The notes beneath the pieces were generated by a model. It did not search any database and was not told the DNA's origin. It saw only the letters and a program-made list of their open reading frames with translations. Below are positions 24,922 through 32,414 of a DNA stretch of 64,000 bases, piece by piece; position 1 is the first letter of the stretch; each line of letters opens with the position of its first letter. The stretch comes from an uncultured Collinsella sp. (GTDB taxonomy: Bacteria > Actinomycetota > Coriobacteriia > Coriobacteriales > Coriobacteriaceae). The stretch is from the NCBI GenBank assembly GCA_902478545.1, contig CABSLA010000002.1, positions 1 through 64,000 on the forward strand. The letters run 5' to 3'. Made by a program: the position numbers and the translations under genes.

Positions 24922-26109
24922 TCACTCCATCACAAGCAGTCGTTTGTAGACATCGAGGCCTTTGAGCAGGATTTGCTCGTCAAAGAGCATGGTATCGGTA
25001 TGCAGGGCGCTCGTGGCATAGGCGGGGCAGCCGTCCGAATCGTTCGGATTGCCTTGGCCGGCGGGCACGCCCGTACCCAGCAAGAAGAACACGCCCGGCA
25101 GATGACGCTGATAGAAGGCAAAGTCCTCGGCAATTAGCAGCGGTTCATCAACGAGCTGCAGCTCGGGCAAGGCCGGAGCAATGTGGGCGAACAGCTCGGG
25201 GTCGTTATCGACCGGCGGATAACCCTCGGCAAAGTCGAGATCGTACGTGCAGCCCGTTGCGGTGCATGCCTCGTCAAGCACACGGCGCACGCCCTCGCGC
25301 GCGCGGTCGAACATATCGTCCGTAAACACGCGCAGGCTACCGGCGACATGGGCCTCCCCCGCCACCGCGTTGCAGACGGTGCCTGCCTGCAGCAGACCAA
25401 ACTTGCCGATGCAGGGCTCATCGGCACCCAGCTCGTCCATCAGCTCGCGCTCGGCAACCAAGAACTTGGCCGCCGCCAGTGCGGCATCGTGCGATTCCTC
25501 GACCGGAACGCCATAGGTCTTGGCGATATGGATACTCGCGCCATGGATATGAATGTGCGTCTCGCTCGAGCGCGCCAGCAGCGGACCGGAACAGCTCGCC
25601 AACGTGCCGGCGGGCAGATCGGGCCACACATGGAAGCCGAAGATGCGATCGGCCCCGTAACGCTCAAACACGCCGCTCTCGCATACCGTCTTAGCGCCAC
25701 CGGTCGTCTCCTCGGCCGGCTGGAACACAAAGAGCACGTTACGCTTGATGGCGCCCGGCTGCTCACGAATCGTACGGTCGACAAAAGTCGCCGCCGCGAG
25801 CGCCATGGCCATGTGGCCGTCGTGACCGCACGCATGCATCTTGCCGGGCTGCGTCGAGGAGAAGGCCACGCCCGTTGCTTCCACGATGGGCAGGGCGTCC
25901 ATATCGGCGCGAATCGCCGTGGCGTGCGTAGCGCCCACACCGGCATCGAAGAAGGCACAGACGCAGCTCGGACACGGATGGGTCACCTCGCAGGCAAGCG
26001 GAGCGAGCGCGCCCTCGATATAGGCGATAGTCTGCGGAAGATCGAAATCGAGCTCCGGAATGCGATGCAGGTCGCGACGATAACGACGGAGTTCTTGGAG
26101 CTCGGTCAT
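24922..26109 (-). CDS. M20 family amidohydrolase (N-acyl amino acid deacylase; possible DapL)
   Basis: This 395-residue metallohydrolase of the M20D group has HACGHDGHMAMAL (about 95) as the first metal site, PAEETTGGAK (about 127) with the catalytic Glu, and a dimerisation lid near 180-290. Members deacylate N-acyl amino acids, including N-acetyl-diaminopimelate (DapL in Bacillus). It is divergent from the riboswitch-controlled lysA-dapA-dapB-dapH operon, which uses the acetyl branch (DapH), so a DapL role is attractive. Other acyl amino acids or indole conjugates remain possible. I chose the ATG at 26109 behind AAAGGAA. Confidence 0.87.
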   Translation of the reverse strand: MTELQELRRYRRDLHRIPELDFDLPQTIAYIEGALAPLACEVTHPCPSCVCAFFDAGVGATHATAIRADMDALPIVEATGVAFSSTQPGKMHACGHDGHMAMALAAATFVDRTIREQPGAIKRNVLFVFQPAEETTGGAKTVCESGVFERYGADRIFGFHVWPDLPAGTLASCSGPLLARSSETHIHIHGASIHIAKTYGVPVEESHDAALAAAKFLVAERELMDELGADEPCIGKFGLLQAGTVCNAVAGEAHVAGSLRVFTDDMFDRAREGVRRVLDEACTATGCTYDLDFAEGYPPVDNDPELFAHIAPALPELQLVDEPLLIAEDFAFYQRHLPGVFFLLGTGVPAGQGNPNDSDGCPAYATSALHTDTMLFDEQILLKGLDVYKRLLVME

Positions 26110-26219
26110 GGGGATTCCTTTCATGGGACAACTCAGTTGCCACTTATTGTGACGCAGGATTGTGGCGCACTTGTTTCTAGCATGAAGCTGCATTTTTTAA
26201 ACGTTATATACGAATACTC

Positions 26220-26248
26220 TTGTTTGGTAAAGTGCAACGTGGTAGGGT
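26220..26248 (+). promoter_or_regulatory. Promoter of the lysine/DAP operon
   Basis: TTGTTT (26220-26225) and TAGGGT (26243-26248) are separated by 17 bp. The predicted transcript start at about 26255 coincides with the 5' edge of the lysine riboswitch. Confidence 0.5.
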
Positions 26249-26249
26249 C

Positions 26250-26410
26250 TTTACCGCTTGATAGAGGCGCGGGCACGAAGATCCGCGGGCGAGTCGGCAG
26301 ACTTTGACCCCGCGGGGAGGCGAAACCCGCCGAACTGGGTTTTTCGGGCACGAACAGCCTGGTGGGCCTGCGGGAAACACCCGCAGGACTGTCTGCAGCA
26401 ATGCGGGAGC
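26250..26410 (+). ncRNA. Lysine riboswitch (L-box)
   Basis: The leader carries the L-box signatures in order: TAGAGGCGCG near 26262, a GAGTCGG element, GCCGAACTGGG near 26330, a GC-rich helix CCTGCGGG-aaacac-CCGCAGG and the closing ACTGTC at 26388-26393. CCGC at 26254 can pair with GCGG at 26403 to form P1. It lies directly upstream of lysA-dapA. Lysine binding would repress the operon. Confidence 0.85.
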
Positions 26411-26477
26411 GCTATCCGGACATTGGGTCCACGCTATGCGGATTCGATGCGCCGATGGCGCCGTCTGGATAGCGAGG
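26410..26477 (+). promoter_or_regulatory. Riboswitch expression platform masking the lysA ribosome site
   Basis: CGCTATCC (26410-26417) pairs perfectly with GGATAGCG (26467-26474), which touches the GAGG ribosome site at 26474-26477; the ATG follows at 26488. No T-run terminator is present, so the switch most likely works on translation rather than on termination. Confidence 0.6.
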
Positions 26478-26487
26478 TTTACGGGAC

Positions 26488-28797
26488 ATGGCACTGACCC
26501 CCAACGAGGCATATGCGGCAAAGCGGCCGTTTGTGGACAAGGAGACGCTCGAACACATCGTCGAGCAGTTCCCCACGCCGTTTCATCTATACGACGAGGC
26601 GGGCATCCGCCGCAACATGCAAGAGGTGCGCGACGCCTTTGCGTGGAATCCGGGGTTTAAGGAGTACTTTGCCGTCAAGGCCAATCCCAATCCGGCGCTT
26701 ATCTCCATTCTCAACGAATATGGTTGCGGCTGCGATTGCTCGAGCTATACCGAGCTCATGATCGCCCGCTCGCTGGGCATCACCGGCCATGACATCATGT
26801 TCTCGTCCAACGACACGCCGGCGGCGGACTTTGAACTCGCTGATAAGCTGGGCGCCATCGTCAACTTCGACGACATCAGCCACATCGAGTTCCACGAGCG
26901 CGTCGCAGGCCCCATCCCCAAGACGGTCAGCTGCCGTTTTAACCCGGGCGGTCTGTTCCAGCTCTCTAACGGCATTATGGACAACCCGGGCGATTCCAAG
27001 TACGGCATGACCACCGAGCAGCTCTTTGAGGCCTTCCGCATGCTCAAGGCCAAGGGCGCCGAGAATTTTGGCATTCATGCCTTCCTTGCCAGCAACACCG
27101 TCACCAACGACTATTACCCCAAGCTCGCGCGCATCCTCTTTGAGCTTGCCGTGCGTCTGGAGCGCGAGGCGGGCGCGCATGTCGCCTTTATCAACCTGTC
27201 CGGCGGCGTGGGTATCCCCTACCTGCCCGAGCAGCAGGCGAACGACATCCACGCTATTGGCGAGGGCGTACACGCAGCTTACGACGAGATTCTGGTTCCC
27301 GCCGGCATGGGCGACGTGGCGATCTGCACCGAGATGGGCCGCTTTATGATGGGCCCCTACGGATGCCTGGTCACCAAGGCTATCCACGAAAAGCAAATCT
27401 ACAAGGACTATATCGGCGTGGACGCAAGTGCCGTCGACCTGATTCGCCCTGCCATGTATGGCGCCTACCATCACGTTACGGTGATGGGCCAGCCGGGTGG
27501 CCCCGACAAATCCACAGTCCCCGTCACGAACAAGTACGACATCACGGGCAACTTGTGCGAGAACAACGACAAGTTCGCCATCGACCGCGAGCTGCCGCAG
27601 ATCGATATGGGCGACCTGCTCGTGATCCACGATACCGGCGCGCACGGCTACTCCATGGGCTACAACTACAACGGACGCCTGCGCTCCGCAGAGGTATTGC
27701 TTCGCCCCGATGGCTCGGCGGATCTTATCCGTCGTGCCGAGCGCCCGGGCGACTACTTTGCCACGCTCGACGTGCTGCCGTGCGGCCGCGAGTTGCTGGC
27801 CAAGTCGCGCGCCGAAAGCGCCCGCCGTCGCGCTCAGGACGAGCGCCTAGCCGTCGCCGCCCAATGGAACAAACGCATCCAGATCGCAGAAGCCAAGGAG
27901 AAGAATATGGATGTCCGCAACCTCGAGGGCTCGATCGTCGCCCTCGTCACCCCGTTTAAGAAGGACGGCAGCGTCGACTTTGATGCGCTTGAGCGCCTGG
28001 TCGATTTCCATCTTCAGAACGGCACCGACGCCATCCTCACCTTGGGCACCACCGGCGAGAGCGCCACGATGACCGACGACGAGGACAACTCTGTCGTTGC
28101 CGCCGTGGTCAAGCAGGTCGCAGGCCGCATCCCCGTCATCGCCGGGTCGGGCTCCAACTCCACGCAGACGATGCTCACCAAGTCGCTCACCTACCAGGGC
28201 CTGGGCGCCGACGGCCTGCTGCTCATCACCCCCTACTACAACAAGTCCAACGAGGAGGGCATTTACCAGCACTTTAAGACCGTAGCCGATGCGGTGGACA
28301 TCCCCTGCATCCTGTACAACATCCCCGGTCGCTGCGGATGCGGCATCAGCGAGCGCAATGTCGAGCGCCTGGCCGCACACCCCAACATCATGGGCATCAA
28401 GGAGGCCTCGGGCAACGTCGCCTATGCCGCCAAGATCGCGCACCTGCTGTCCGACGACTTCCGCATGTACTCGGGCGAGGACGCGCTCACCGTGCCGCTC
28501 ATGAGCCTGGGCGCCTCGGGCACTATCAGCGTGTGGGCCGATGTGCAGCCGCAGCTCGTGCACGACATGTGCCGCGCCTACCTGGACGGTGACGTGGAGC
28601 GCGCCCGCGAGATCCAGATTGCCGGCCAGCCGCTCATCAACGCCCTCTTTAGCGAAGTCAACCCCATCCCCGTTAAGGAAGCGCTCGCCCAGATGGGCAT
28701 GATCGAGGCAAACTACCGTATGCCGCTGTGCCCCATGGCCGACGACACGCGCGCCGCACTTACCGATGCTCTGAAGGGAGCTGGTCTGCTTGATTAA
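26488..28797 (+). CDS. Fused diaminopimelate decarboxylase - dihydrodipicolinate synthase (LysA-DapA)
   Basis: One uninterrupted 769-codon frame encodes two enzymes of the lysine pathway. Residues 1 to about 430 are LysA, a PLP enzyme of the alanine-racemase fold (PLP lysine 64 in YFAVKANPNP; substrate motifs CTEMGRFMMGP and DTGAHGYSMGYNYNGR). A charged helical linker of about 40 residues rich in Arg, Glu and Ala follows. Residues 474-769 are a complete DapA with LGTTGES, YNIPGR and the Schiff-base lysine in MGIKEASG (residue 638). At 27895 AAGGAG precedes an internal ATG (27907) that starts DapA exactly, so separate DapA may also be made. It is first in a lysine-riboswitch operon. Confidence 0.88.
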   Translation: MALTPNEAYAAKRPFVDKETLEHIVEQFPTPFHLYDEAGIRRNMQEVRDAFAWNPGFKEYFAVKANPNPALISILNEYGCGCDCSSYTELMIARSLGITGHDIMFSSNDTPAADFELADKLGAIVNFDDISHIEFHERVAGPIPKTVSCRFNPGGLFQLSNGIMDNPGDSKYGMTTEQLFEAFRMLKAKGAENFGIHAFLASNTVTNDYYPKLARILFELAVRLEREAGAHVAFINLSGGVGIPYLPEQQANDIHAIGEGVHAAYDEILVPAGMGDVAICTEMGRFMMGPYGCLVTKAIHEKQIYKDYIGVDASAVDLIRPAMYGAYHHVTVMGQPGGPDKSTVPVTNKYDITGNLCENNDKFAIDRELPQIDMGDLLVIHDTGAHGYSMGYNYNGRLRSAEVLLRPDGSADLIRRAERPGDYFATLDVLPCGRELLAKSRAESARRRAQDERLAVAAQWNKRIQIAEAKEKNMDVRNLEGSIVALVTPFKKDGSVDFDALERLVDFHLQNGTDAILTLGTTGESATMTDDEDNSVVAAVVKQVAGRIPVIAGSGSNSTQTMLTKSLTYQGLGADGLLLITPYYNKSNEEGIYQHFKTVADAVDIPCILYNIPGRCGCGISERNVERLAAHPNIMGIKEASGNVAYAAKIAHLLSDDFRMYSGEDALTVPLMSLGASGTISVWADVQPQLVHDMCRAYLDGDVERAREIQIAGQPLINALFSEVNPIPVKEALAQMGMIEANYRMPLCPMADDTRAALTDALKGAGLLD

Positions 28798-29530
28798 GAC
28801 CGTCATTATGGGAACGGGCCGCATGGGCTCGCTCATCCGCACTACCGCCGAGAGCATCGTTGATGCCGCCGGTCAGCCCGTTTTTGATATCGTGGCCCAG
28901 ATCGGCTTTGATCTGACCGAGCTCAAGAGCGCCCCGGCGGCCGATGTGATTATCGACTTCTCGAACGTCGTGACCTTCGATGCCATCGTCGCCCATGTCG
29001 AGCGCACGGGCGCCGCACTCGTTTCCGGCACCACGGGCTATTCACCTGAGCAGATGGACCGCCTGCGTGAGCTGGGCCAGAACACCCGCGTTATGCACTC
29101 GGGCAATTACTCCATCGGCATCGCAGCCCTGCGTCATCTAGTGGCCCAGGCCACACGCGAGCTGCCCGGCTTTGACTGCGAGATCGTCGAGACACACCAC
29201 AACCAAAAGGTCGACGCCCCGAGCGGCACCGCCAAGCTACTGCTCGACGCCGTCGTCGAAGCTGAACCCGAGGCAGGCTACCACCCCGTCTATGGCCGCG
29301 AGGGCATGTGCGGCGCGCGTGGCCCCAAGGAGATCGGCATGCACTCGCTGCGCGGCGGCACCGTCGCCGGCGTGCACGAGGTTAGTTTCTTTGGCCAGGA
29401 CGAGGAGGTTACGCTCACCCACCGCGCCACGAGCCGTCAGATCTTTGTCAACGGCGCCTTGGCAGCCGCGCAGAAGCTCGTCACCCGCGAACCCGGCTTC
29501 TATACGTTCGACCAGGTCATGTTTGCCTAA
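28790..29530 (+). CDS. dapB: 4-hydroxy-tetrahydrodipicolinate reductase
   Basis: This 246-residue NAD(P)H reductase catalyses the second step of DAP synthesis, after DapA. The nucleotide loop is GTGRMG near the N-terminus, and the catalytic signature ETHHNQKVDAPSGTA lies at about 130-144. The start is TTG overlapping the last 8 bp of the DapA part, with AAGGGAG upstream, so translation is coupled. Length is normal. Confidence 0.95.
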   Translation: MIKTVIMGTGRMGSLIRTTAESIVDAAGQPVFDIVAQIGFDLTELKSAPAADVIIDFSNVVTFDAIVAHVERTGAALVSGTTGYSPEQMDRLRELGQNTRVMHSGNYSIGIAALRHLVAQATRELPGFDCEIVETHHNQKVDAPSGTAKLLLDAVVEAEPEAGYHPVYGREGMCGARGPKEIGMHSLRGGTVAGVHEVSFFGQDEEVTLTHRATSRQIFVNGALAAAQKLVTREPGFYTFDQVMFA

Positions 29531-29569
29531 CCGGGTATCAACCGAATCCACCCAAAGGAGAGATAGCAA

Positions 29570-30289
29570 ATGAGCAACGCAGCCGAGATGGATGCACAGG
29601 AGATTATCAACTACATCGCCACCGCGCCCAAAAAGACGCCCGTCAAGCTGTACGTGCGCGAGAAACCGGGCATGAAGGTTGCCTGGGGCAACGCACATGT
29701 CTACGGCGGTCGTCGTGGCAAGACCGTCTTTGGCGACTGGGATGAGCTTAAGGCCATCCTGGACGCCAACGCCGACTCCATCGACTACTACGACGTGGAG
29801 AATGACTGCCGCAACTCCGCCGTCCCCATGCTCGACCTTAAGGGCATCAACGCCCGCATCGAGCCGGGCGCGATTATCCGCGACCGTGTCGAGATTGGTG
29901 ACCGCGCTGTCATCATGATGGGCGCCATCATCAACATCGGCTCCGTTATCGGCGAGGGCTCCATGATCGATATGGGCGCTGTGCTGGGCGGCCGCGCCAC
30001 CGTGGGCAAGAACTGCCACATCGGCGCCGGCACCGTACTTGCAGGCGTCGTTGAGCCCGCGAGCGCCACGCCCGTCATCATCGAGGATGATGTCATGATT
30101 GGCGCCAACGCCGTGGTCCTGGAAGGCGTGCGCGTGGGCAAGGGCGCCGTCGTGGCTGCAGGCGCCGTATGCGTCGAGGATGTCCCCGCCGGCGCCGTCG
30201 TGGCCGGCGTTCCCGCCCGCGTCATCAAGATGCGCGACGAGAAAACCGACAGCAAGACCGGCCTCGAGGAAGGCCTGCGCCAACTTTAA
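29570..30289 (+). CDS. dapH: Tetrahydrodipicolinate N-acetyltransferase
   Basis: This 239-residue left-handed beta-helix acyltransferase has an N-terminal DapH-type domain (about 1-85) and hexapeptide repeats from about 95 to 215 (for example IGDRAVIMMGAIINIGSVIGEGS). It acetylates tetrahydrodipicolinate, which commits DAP synthesis to the acetylase branch as in Bacillus. This implies a need for PatA and DapL activities; candidates are the aminotransferase at 34.8-36.0 kb and the M20 enzyme at 24.9-26.1 kb. AAAGGAG precedes the ATG. It is the last gene of the riboswitch operon. Confidence 0.93.
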   Translation: MSNAAEMDAQEIINYIATAPKKTPVKLYVREKPGMKVAWGNAHVYGGRRGKTVFGDWDELKAILDANADSIDYYDVENDCRNSAVPMLDLKGINARIEPGAIIRDRVEIGDRAVIMMGAIINIGSVIGEGSMIDMGAVLGGRATVGKNCHIGAGTVLAGVVEPASATPVIIEDDVMIGANAVVLEGVRVGKGAVVAAGAVCVEDVPAGAVVAGVPARVIKMRDEKTDSKTGLEEGLRQL

Positions 30290-30319
30290 GGTTACGCGGT
30301 TTTACCAAACCGCGTAACG
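30290..30319 (+). terminator. Hairpin directly after dapH
   Basis: A perfect 12-bp stem (GTTACGCGGTTT and its complement with a 4-nt loop) starts 2 bp after the dapH stop codon. No T-run follows, so it may protect the mRNA end rather than terminate. Confidence 0.5.
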
Positions 30320-30331
30320 CCTCGACGCTGC

Positions 30332-30429
30332 AAACGCCCCAGAACGGCAATCTGACGTTCAATCGTCGGGCATGACCAGAAGGTCAATGCCCTCCTCTTT
30401 CACGTCACCTTGCTCGCTCTGGGGCGTTT
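30332..30429 (+). other. Nested rod-like inverted repeats, candidate structured RNA
   Basis: Three nested pairings fit one rod: AAACGCCCCAGA (30332-30343) with 30418-30429, TGACGT (30353-30358) with ACGTCA (30402-30407), and GGGCATGACC (30368-30377) with 30382-30392 (one bulge, AGAA loop). It lies between the dapH 3' hairpin and a bidirectional terminator. No known RNA family is recognised. Confidence 0.45.
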
Positions 30430-30483
30430 TCGCTGACGCATGCTCAACCTGCGGCACAATGTCAGCAACCAAGCTAAAAACAA

Positions 30484-30515
30484 CAAAGGCCGAAGCCCAA
30501 TCCGGGGCTTCGGCC
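30484..30515. terminator. Bidirectional terminator between dapH and the toxin gene
   Basis: A 13-bp stem (AAGGCCGAAGCCC with its complement) has T-rich sequence on the minus-strand side (TTTGTTGTTTTTAG). It ends the minus-strand toxin-antitoxin operon and probably also the dap operon. Confidence 0.8.
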
Positions 30516-30519
30516 TTCG

Positions 30520-30864
30520 CTATCTTAAGGTTCCGTCGTATTCGACCATGGCTGAATGCTTCGACAAACGATCGGCAGCCGTCTTATAGACTTCGGAACG
30601 GTCGCGCCGACCTATTGCAACGATCTCGGCAATCTCAACCGTTCCGTCCTCTCGGATTCGAAATACCATTCGGAGTCCCGCCTTTCGCCATTTAATCTTT
30701 TTGCAGCCGGCAAGCTCACCGTGAAGCGGCGTTCCGATTTCATCGGCGCGCGTCTTTAATTTCGCCGCTGCAATGCGGACGAGCCTTCGCTGAGAACCAT
30801 CTAGTTTTTGATATTCCTTTTCGACGTCTCGATTCAAAAAGCCGACGACAAAGTGCCCGCTCAT
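30520..30864 (-). CDS. RelE/ParE-family toxin
   Basis: This 114-residue protein resembles RelE-type mRNA interferases/ParE-fold toxins: VEKEYQKLDGSQRRLVRIAAAKL, then the core LAGCKKIKWRKAGLRMVFRI and VEIAEIVAIGRRDRSEVYKTAADRL. Basic residues in the core and the C-terminal Arg/Tyr segment fit a ribosome-dependent RNase. Its ATG overlaps the antitoxin stop by 4 bp (ATGA), the normal type II order antitoxin-toxin. RelE and ParE subfamilies cannot be separated with certainty. Confidence 0.85.
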   Translation of the reverse strand: MSGHFVVGFLNRDVEKEYQKLDGSQRRLVRIAAAKLKTRADEIGTPLHGELAGCKKIKWRKAGLRMVFRIREDGTVEIAEIVAIGRRDRSEVYKTAADRLSKHSAMVEYDGTLR

Positions 30865-31211
30865 TCGAAAAGATCCTCATCCGAAATCGCGTCGGAGTCC
30901 ATCGATTCGAACTCCGCGAGCTCCTCAGGAGTCAGGGTATCTTCAAACGGAATAAACTCATGCGGTCCGTTTTTGATTCGATCTGCCGCAATACGATCAA
31001 GCTCAAGTTCGCGAAGGTACTGTAGGGCGCCGTACATTTCCTCATAGGCAGCGTAGTCGATAATCACGGTATCGATATCGTTATGATCGGCGATAAACTG
31101 CGGCGCGCGCTTAGCGCGCTTGCGAACGGCAGATAAGGACTTGCTCGCTTCGGTGGCAGAAACTACCTGATCTTTTGTAAACACCGGCTTTTCCAGAACA
31201 AGTGGGGACAT
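30861..31211 (-). CDS. Type II antitoxin, Phd/RelB-like
   Basis: This 116-residue protein has an N-terminal DNA-binding half with the Phd/YefM-like pattern VVSATEASKSLSAVRKRAKRAPQFI, a central VIIDYAAYEEMYGALQYLRELEL helix, and an acidic C-terminal tail (EFESMDSDAISDEDLFE) that would wrap the toxin. I chose the ATG at 31211 behind GGAGG; an ATG four codons earlier lacks one. A 16-bp-arm palindrome just upstream is the likely autoregulatory operator. Confidence 0.83.
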   Translation of the reverse strand: MSPLVLEKPVFTKDQVVSATEASKSLSAVRKRAKRAPQFIADHNDIDTVIIDYAAYEEMYGALQYLRELELDRIAADRIKNGPHEFIPFEDTLTPEELAEFESMDSDAISDEDLFE

Positions 31212-31229
31212 TTGTACCTCCAAAAAAAT

Positions 31230-31275
31230 AATCTGGATTATATTTCAAAGTATACTTCAAAATATAATCCAGATT
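31230..31275 (-). promoter_or_regulatory. Palindromic operator of the toxin-antitoxin operon
   Basis: Perfect 16-bp arms (AATCTGGATTATATTT and its complement, 31230-31245 and 31260-31275) flank a 14-nt AT-rich centre. The site starts 18 bp upstream of the antitoxin ATG, where binding of the antitoxin complex would block transcription. The sequence is far more AT-rich than its surroundings. Confidence 0.75.
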
Positions 31276-31298
31276 TCTCTTTGGAAGAAACTAATGCG

Positions 31299-32303
31299 CT
31301 ATCGGTTCTCGATGCTTCCGATGTTCTTGAGCTCGATGGAGATGAGGCCGTTGGGCTCGTTGACGAACTCGATATACTCGGAGTTCGAGCCCATCTCGGC
31401 CGGGAAGCTGATCTCGATGCCCGTATCAGTACGGATCTTGTGATTGCGCACAGCCGCGCGCTCGACCTGCTTGCGCTCCACGGGCACGCGCTCGGGCACC
31501 TTTTCCTCGGTCAGCGCCGCACGCACGCTCTCCTTGATGACCGGCTCGTCCTCAAAGACTTCGTCGACGATATCCCAAGGCGGCAGTTCCTCGTCGTCTT
31601 CAACCTTCTCGGCAACAGCGGCTTTGACCTTGGCGAGCGCCACGGCCGTGTTGGCGCCGTGCTCCTCGGCAACCTCCTCGACCACGCGCGTCACGGTGTC
31701 GATAATCTCCTTGCCCGACACGCCCGTATCGCACTGCAGCAGGCCGTCAGGAATAAGCATGCGGTCCTCGCCGGCGATCTTGCGCTTCTTGTCCACATAG
31801 CCGATCTCCATGGTGCTCGCGCGCACAATGGCGTAGCTCGGCACCTTTTGGGAAGGGTTCGGAAGGATGGCGTAATGACGCGCGATGTCGTTGCGCACCT
31901 CCCCCTCCTCGCGGCCCACTTCGTGCATAAAAGCCTGCTTGGAGCTCAGCAACATCACGGCAAACCAGCGGGCATCCTCATCGTCGTCAAAATCAGCCAC
32001 GAGCACGTCGGTGGACTCGGCTTTCTCAGCCTTGGTGAGCTCGGAGGAGATAAACTCCGCAATCTGCTGCGACAGGTCCACAAACTCGCGCTCGCCAAAG
32101 AAATAGCCCTTGAGCTCGCCGCCAAACGCAGAGTTCTCGGCAAACGTGGCACGTTTATTGTCGGCCGAGGTGCGTGCGCGGCGCAGATGCGTGGTTACGA
32201 AGTTGCGCACGGTACGGCTTTCGATATCGAGCTCGCGCTGGCTCATGACGTTGACGGCAGAGTCAAAGTCCAGGATATGCAGAATCGCGTGATTGATTTT
32301 CAT
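31299..32303 (-). CDS. Nucleoid-associated protein, NA37 (NdpA/YejK) family
   Basis: This 334-residue protein matches the 37-kDa nucleoid-associated family. It opens MKINHAILHILDFDS and has the family blocks ELDIESRTVRNFVTTHLRRA and FKGYFF-like GELKGYFFGEREFVDLSQ. The C-terminal ISFPAEMGSNSEYIEFV block is also typical. An acidic segment (VEDDEELPPWDIVDEVFEDE, about 220-240) separates the halves. Members bind the nucleoid; the role is not well defined. An ATG three codons upstream (32312) is also possible, but the chosen one has better spacing to ACGGA. Confidence 0.88.
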   Translation of the reverse strand: MKINHAILHILDFDSAVNVMSQRELDIESRTVRNFVTTHLRRARTSADNKRATFAENSAFGGELKGYFFGEREFVDLSQQIAEFISSELTKAEKAESTDVLVADFDDDEDARWFAVMLLSSKQAFMHEVGREEGEVRNDIARHYAILPNPSQKVPSYAIVRASTMEIGYVDKKRKIAGEDRMLIPDGLLQCDTGVSGKEIIDTVTRVVEEVAEEHGANTAVALAKVKAAVAEKVEDDEELPPWDIVDEVFEDEPVIKESVRAALTEEKVPERVPVERKQVERAAVRNHKIRTDTGIEISFPAEMGSNSEYIEFVNEPNGLISIELKNIGSIENR

Positions 32304-32377
32304 ATACGGCATTCCGTTCTAGATCGAATTGAGCACGAACCAGTATAGCGGTCGAGCCCGCCCCAGGCGCATCGAAG

Positions 32378-32412
32378 ATTGGTGCATCGGGGACAGGTTG
32401 CTTTGCACCAAT
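32378..32412. repeat. Family B palindromic repeat copy 1
   Basis: Perfect 9-bp arms ATTGGTGCA and TGCACCAAT flank a core with GGGGACAGGTTGCTT. It lies 2 bp beyond the stop codon of the DUF2974 gene. A second copy in the same orientation sits just upstream of the start of that gene at 33593-33623. Confidence 0.8.
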
Positions 32413-32414
32413 GG

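Noticed and set aside
30332..30429. Possible small SRP RNA
   Set aside because: The apical loop lacks the GGAA tetraloop and the AGCAGCC asymmetric-loop sequence of SRP helix 8.
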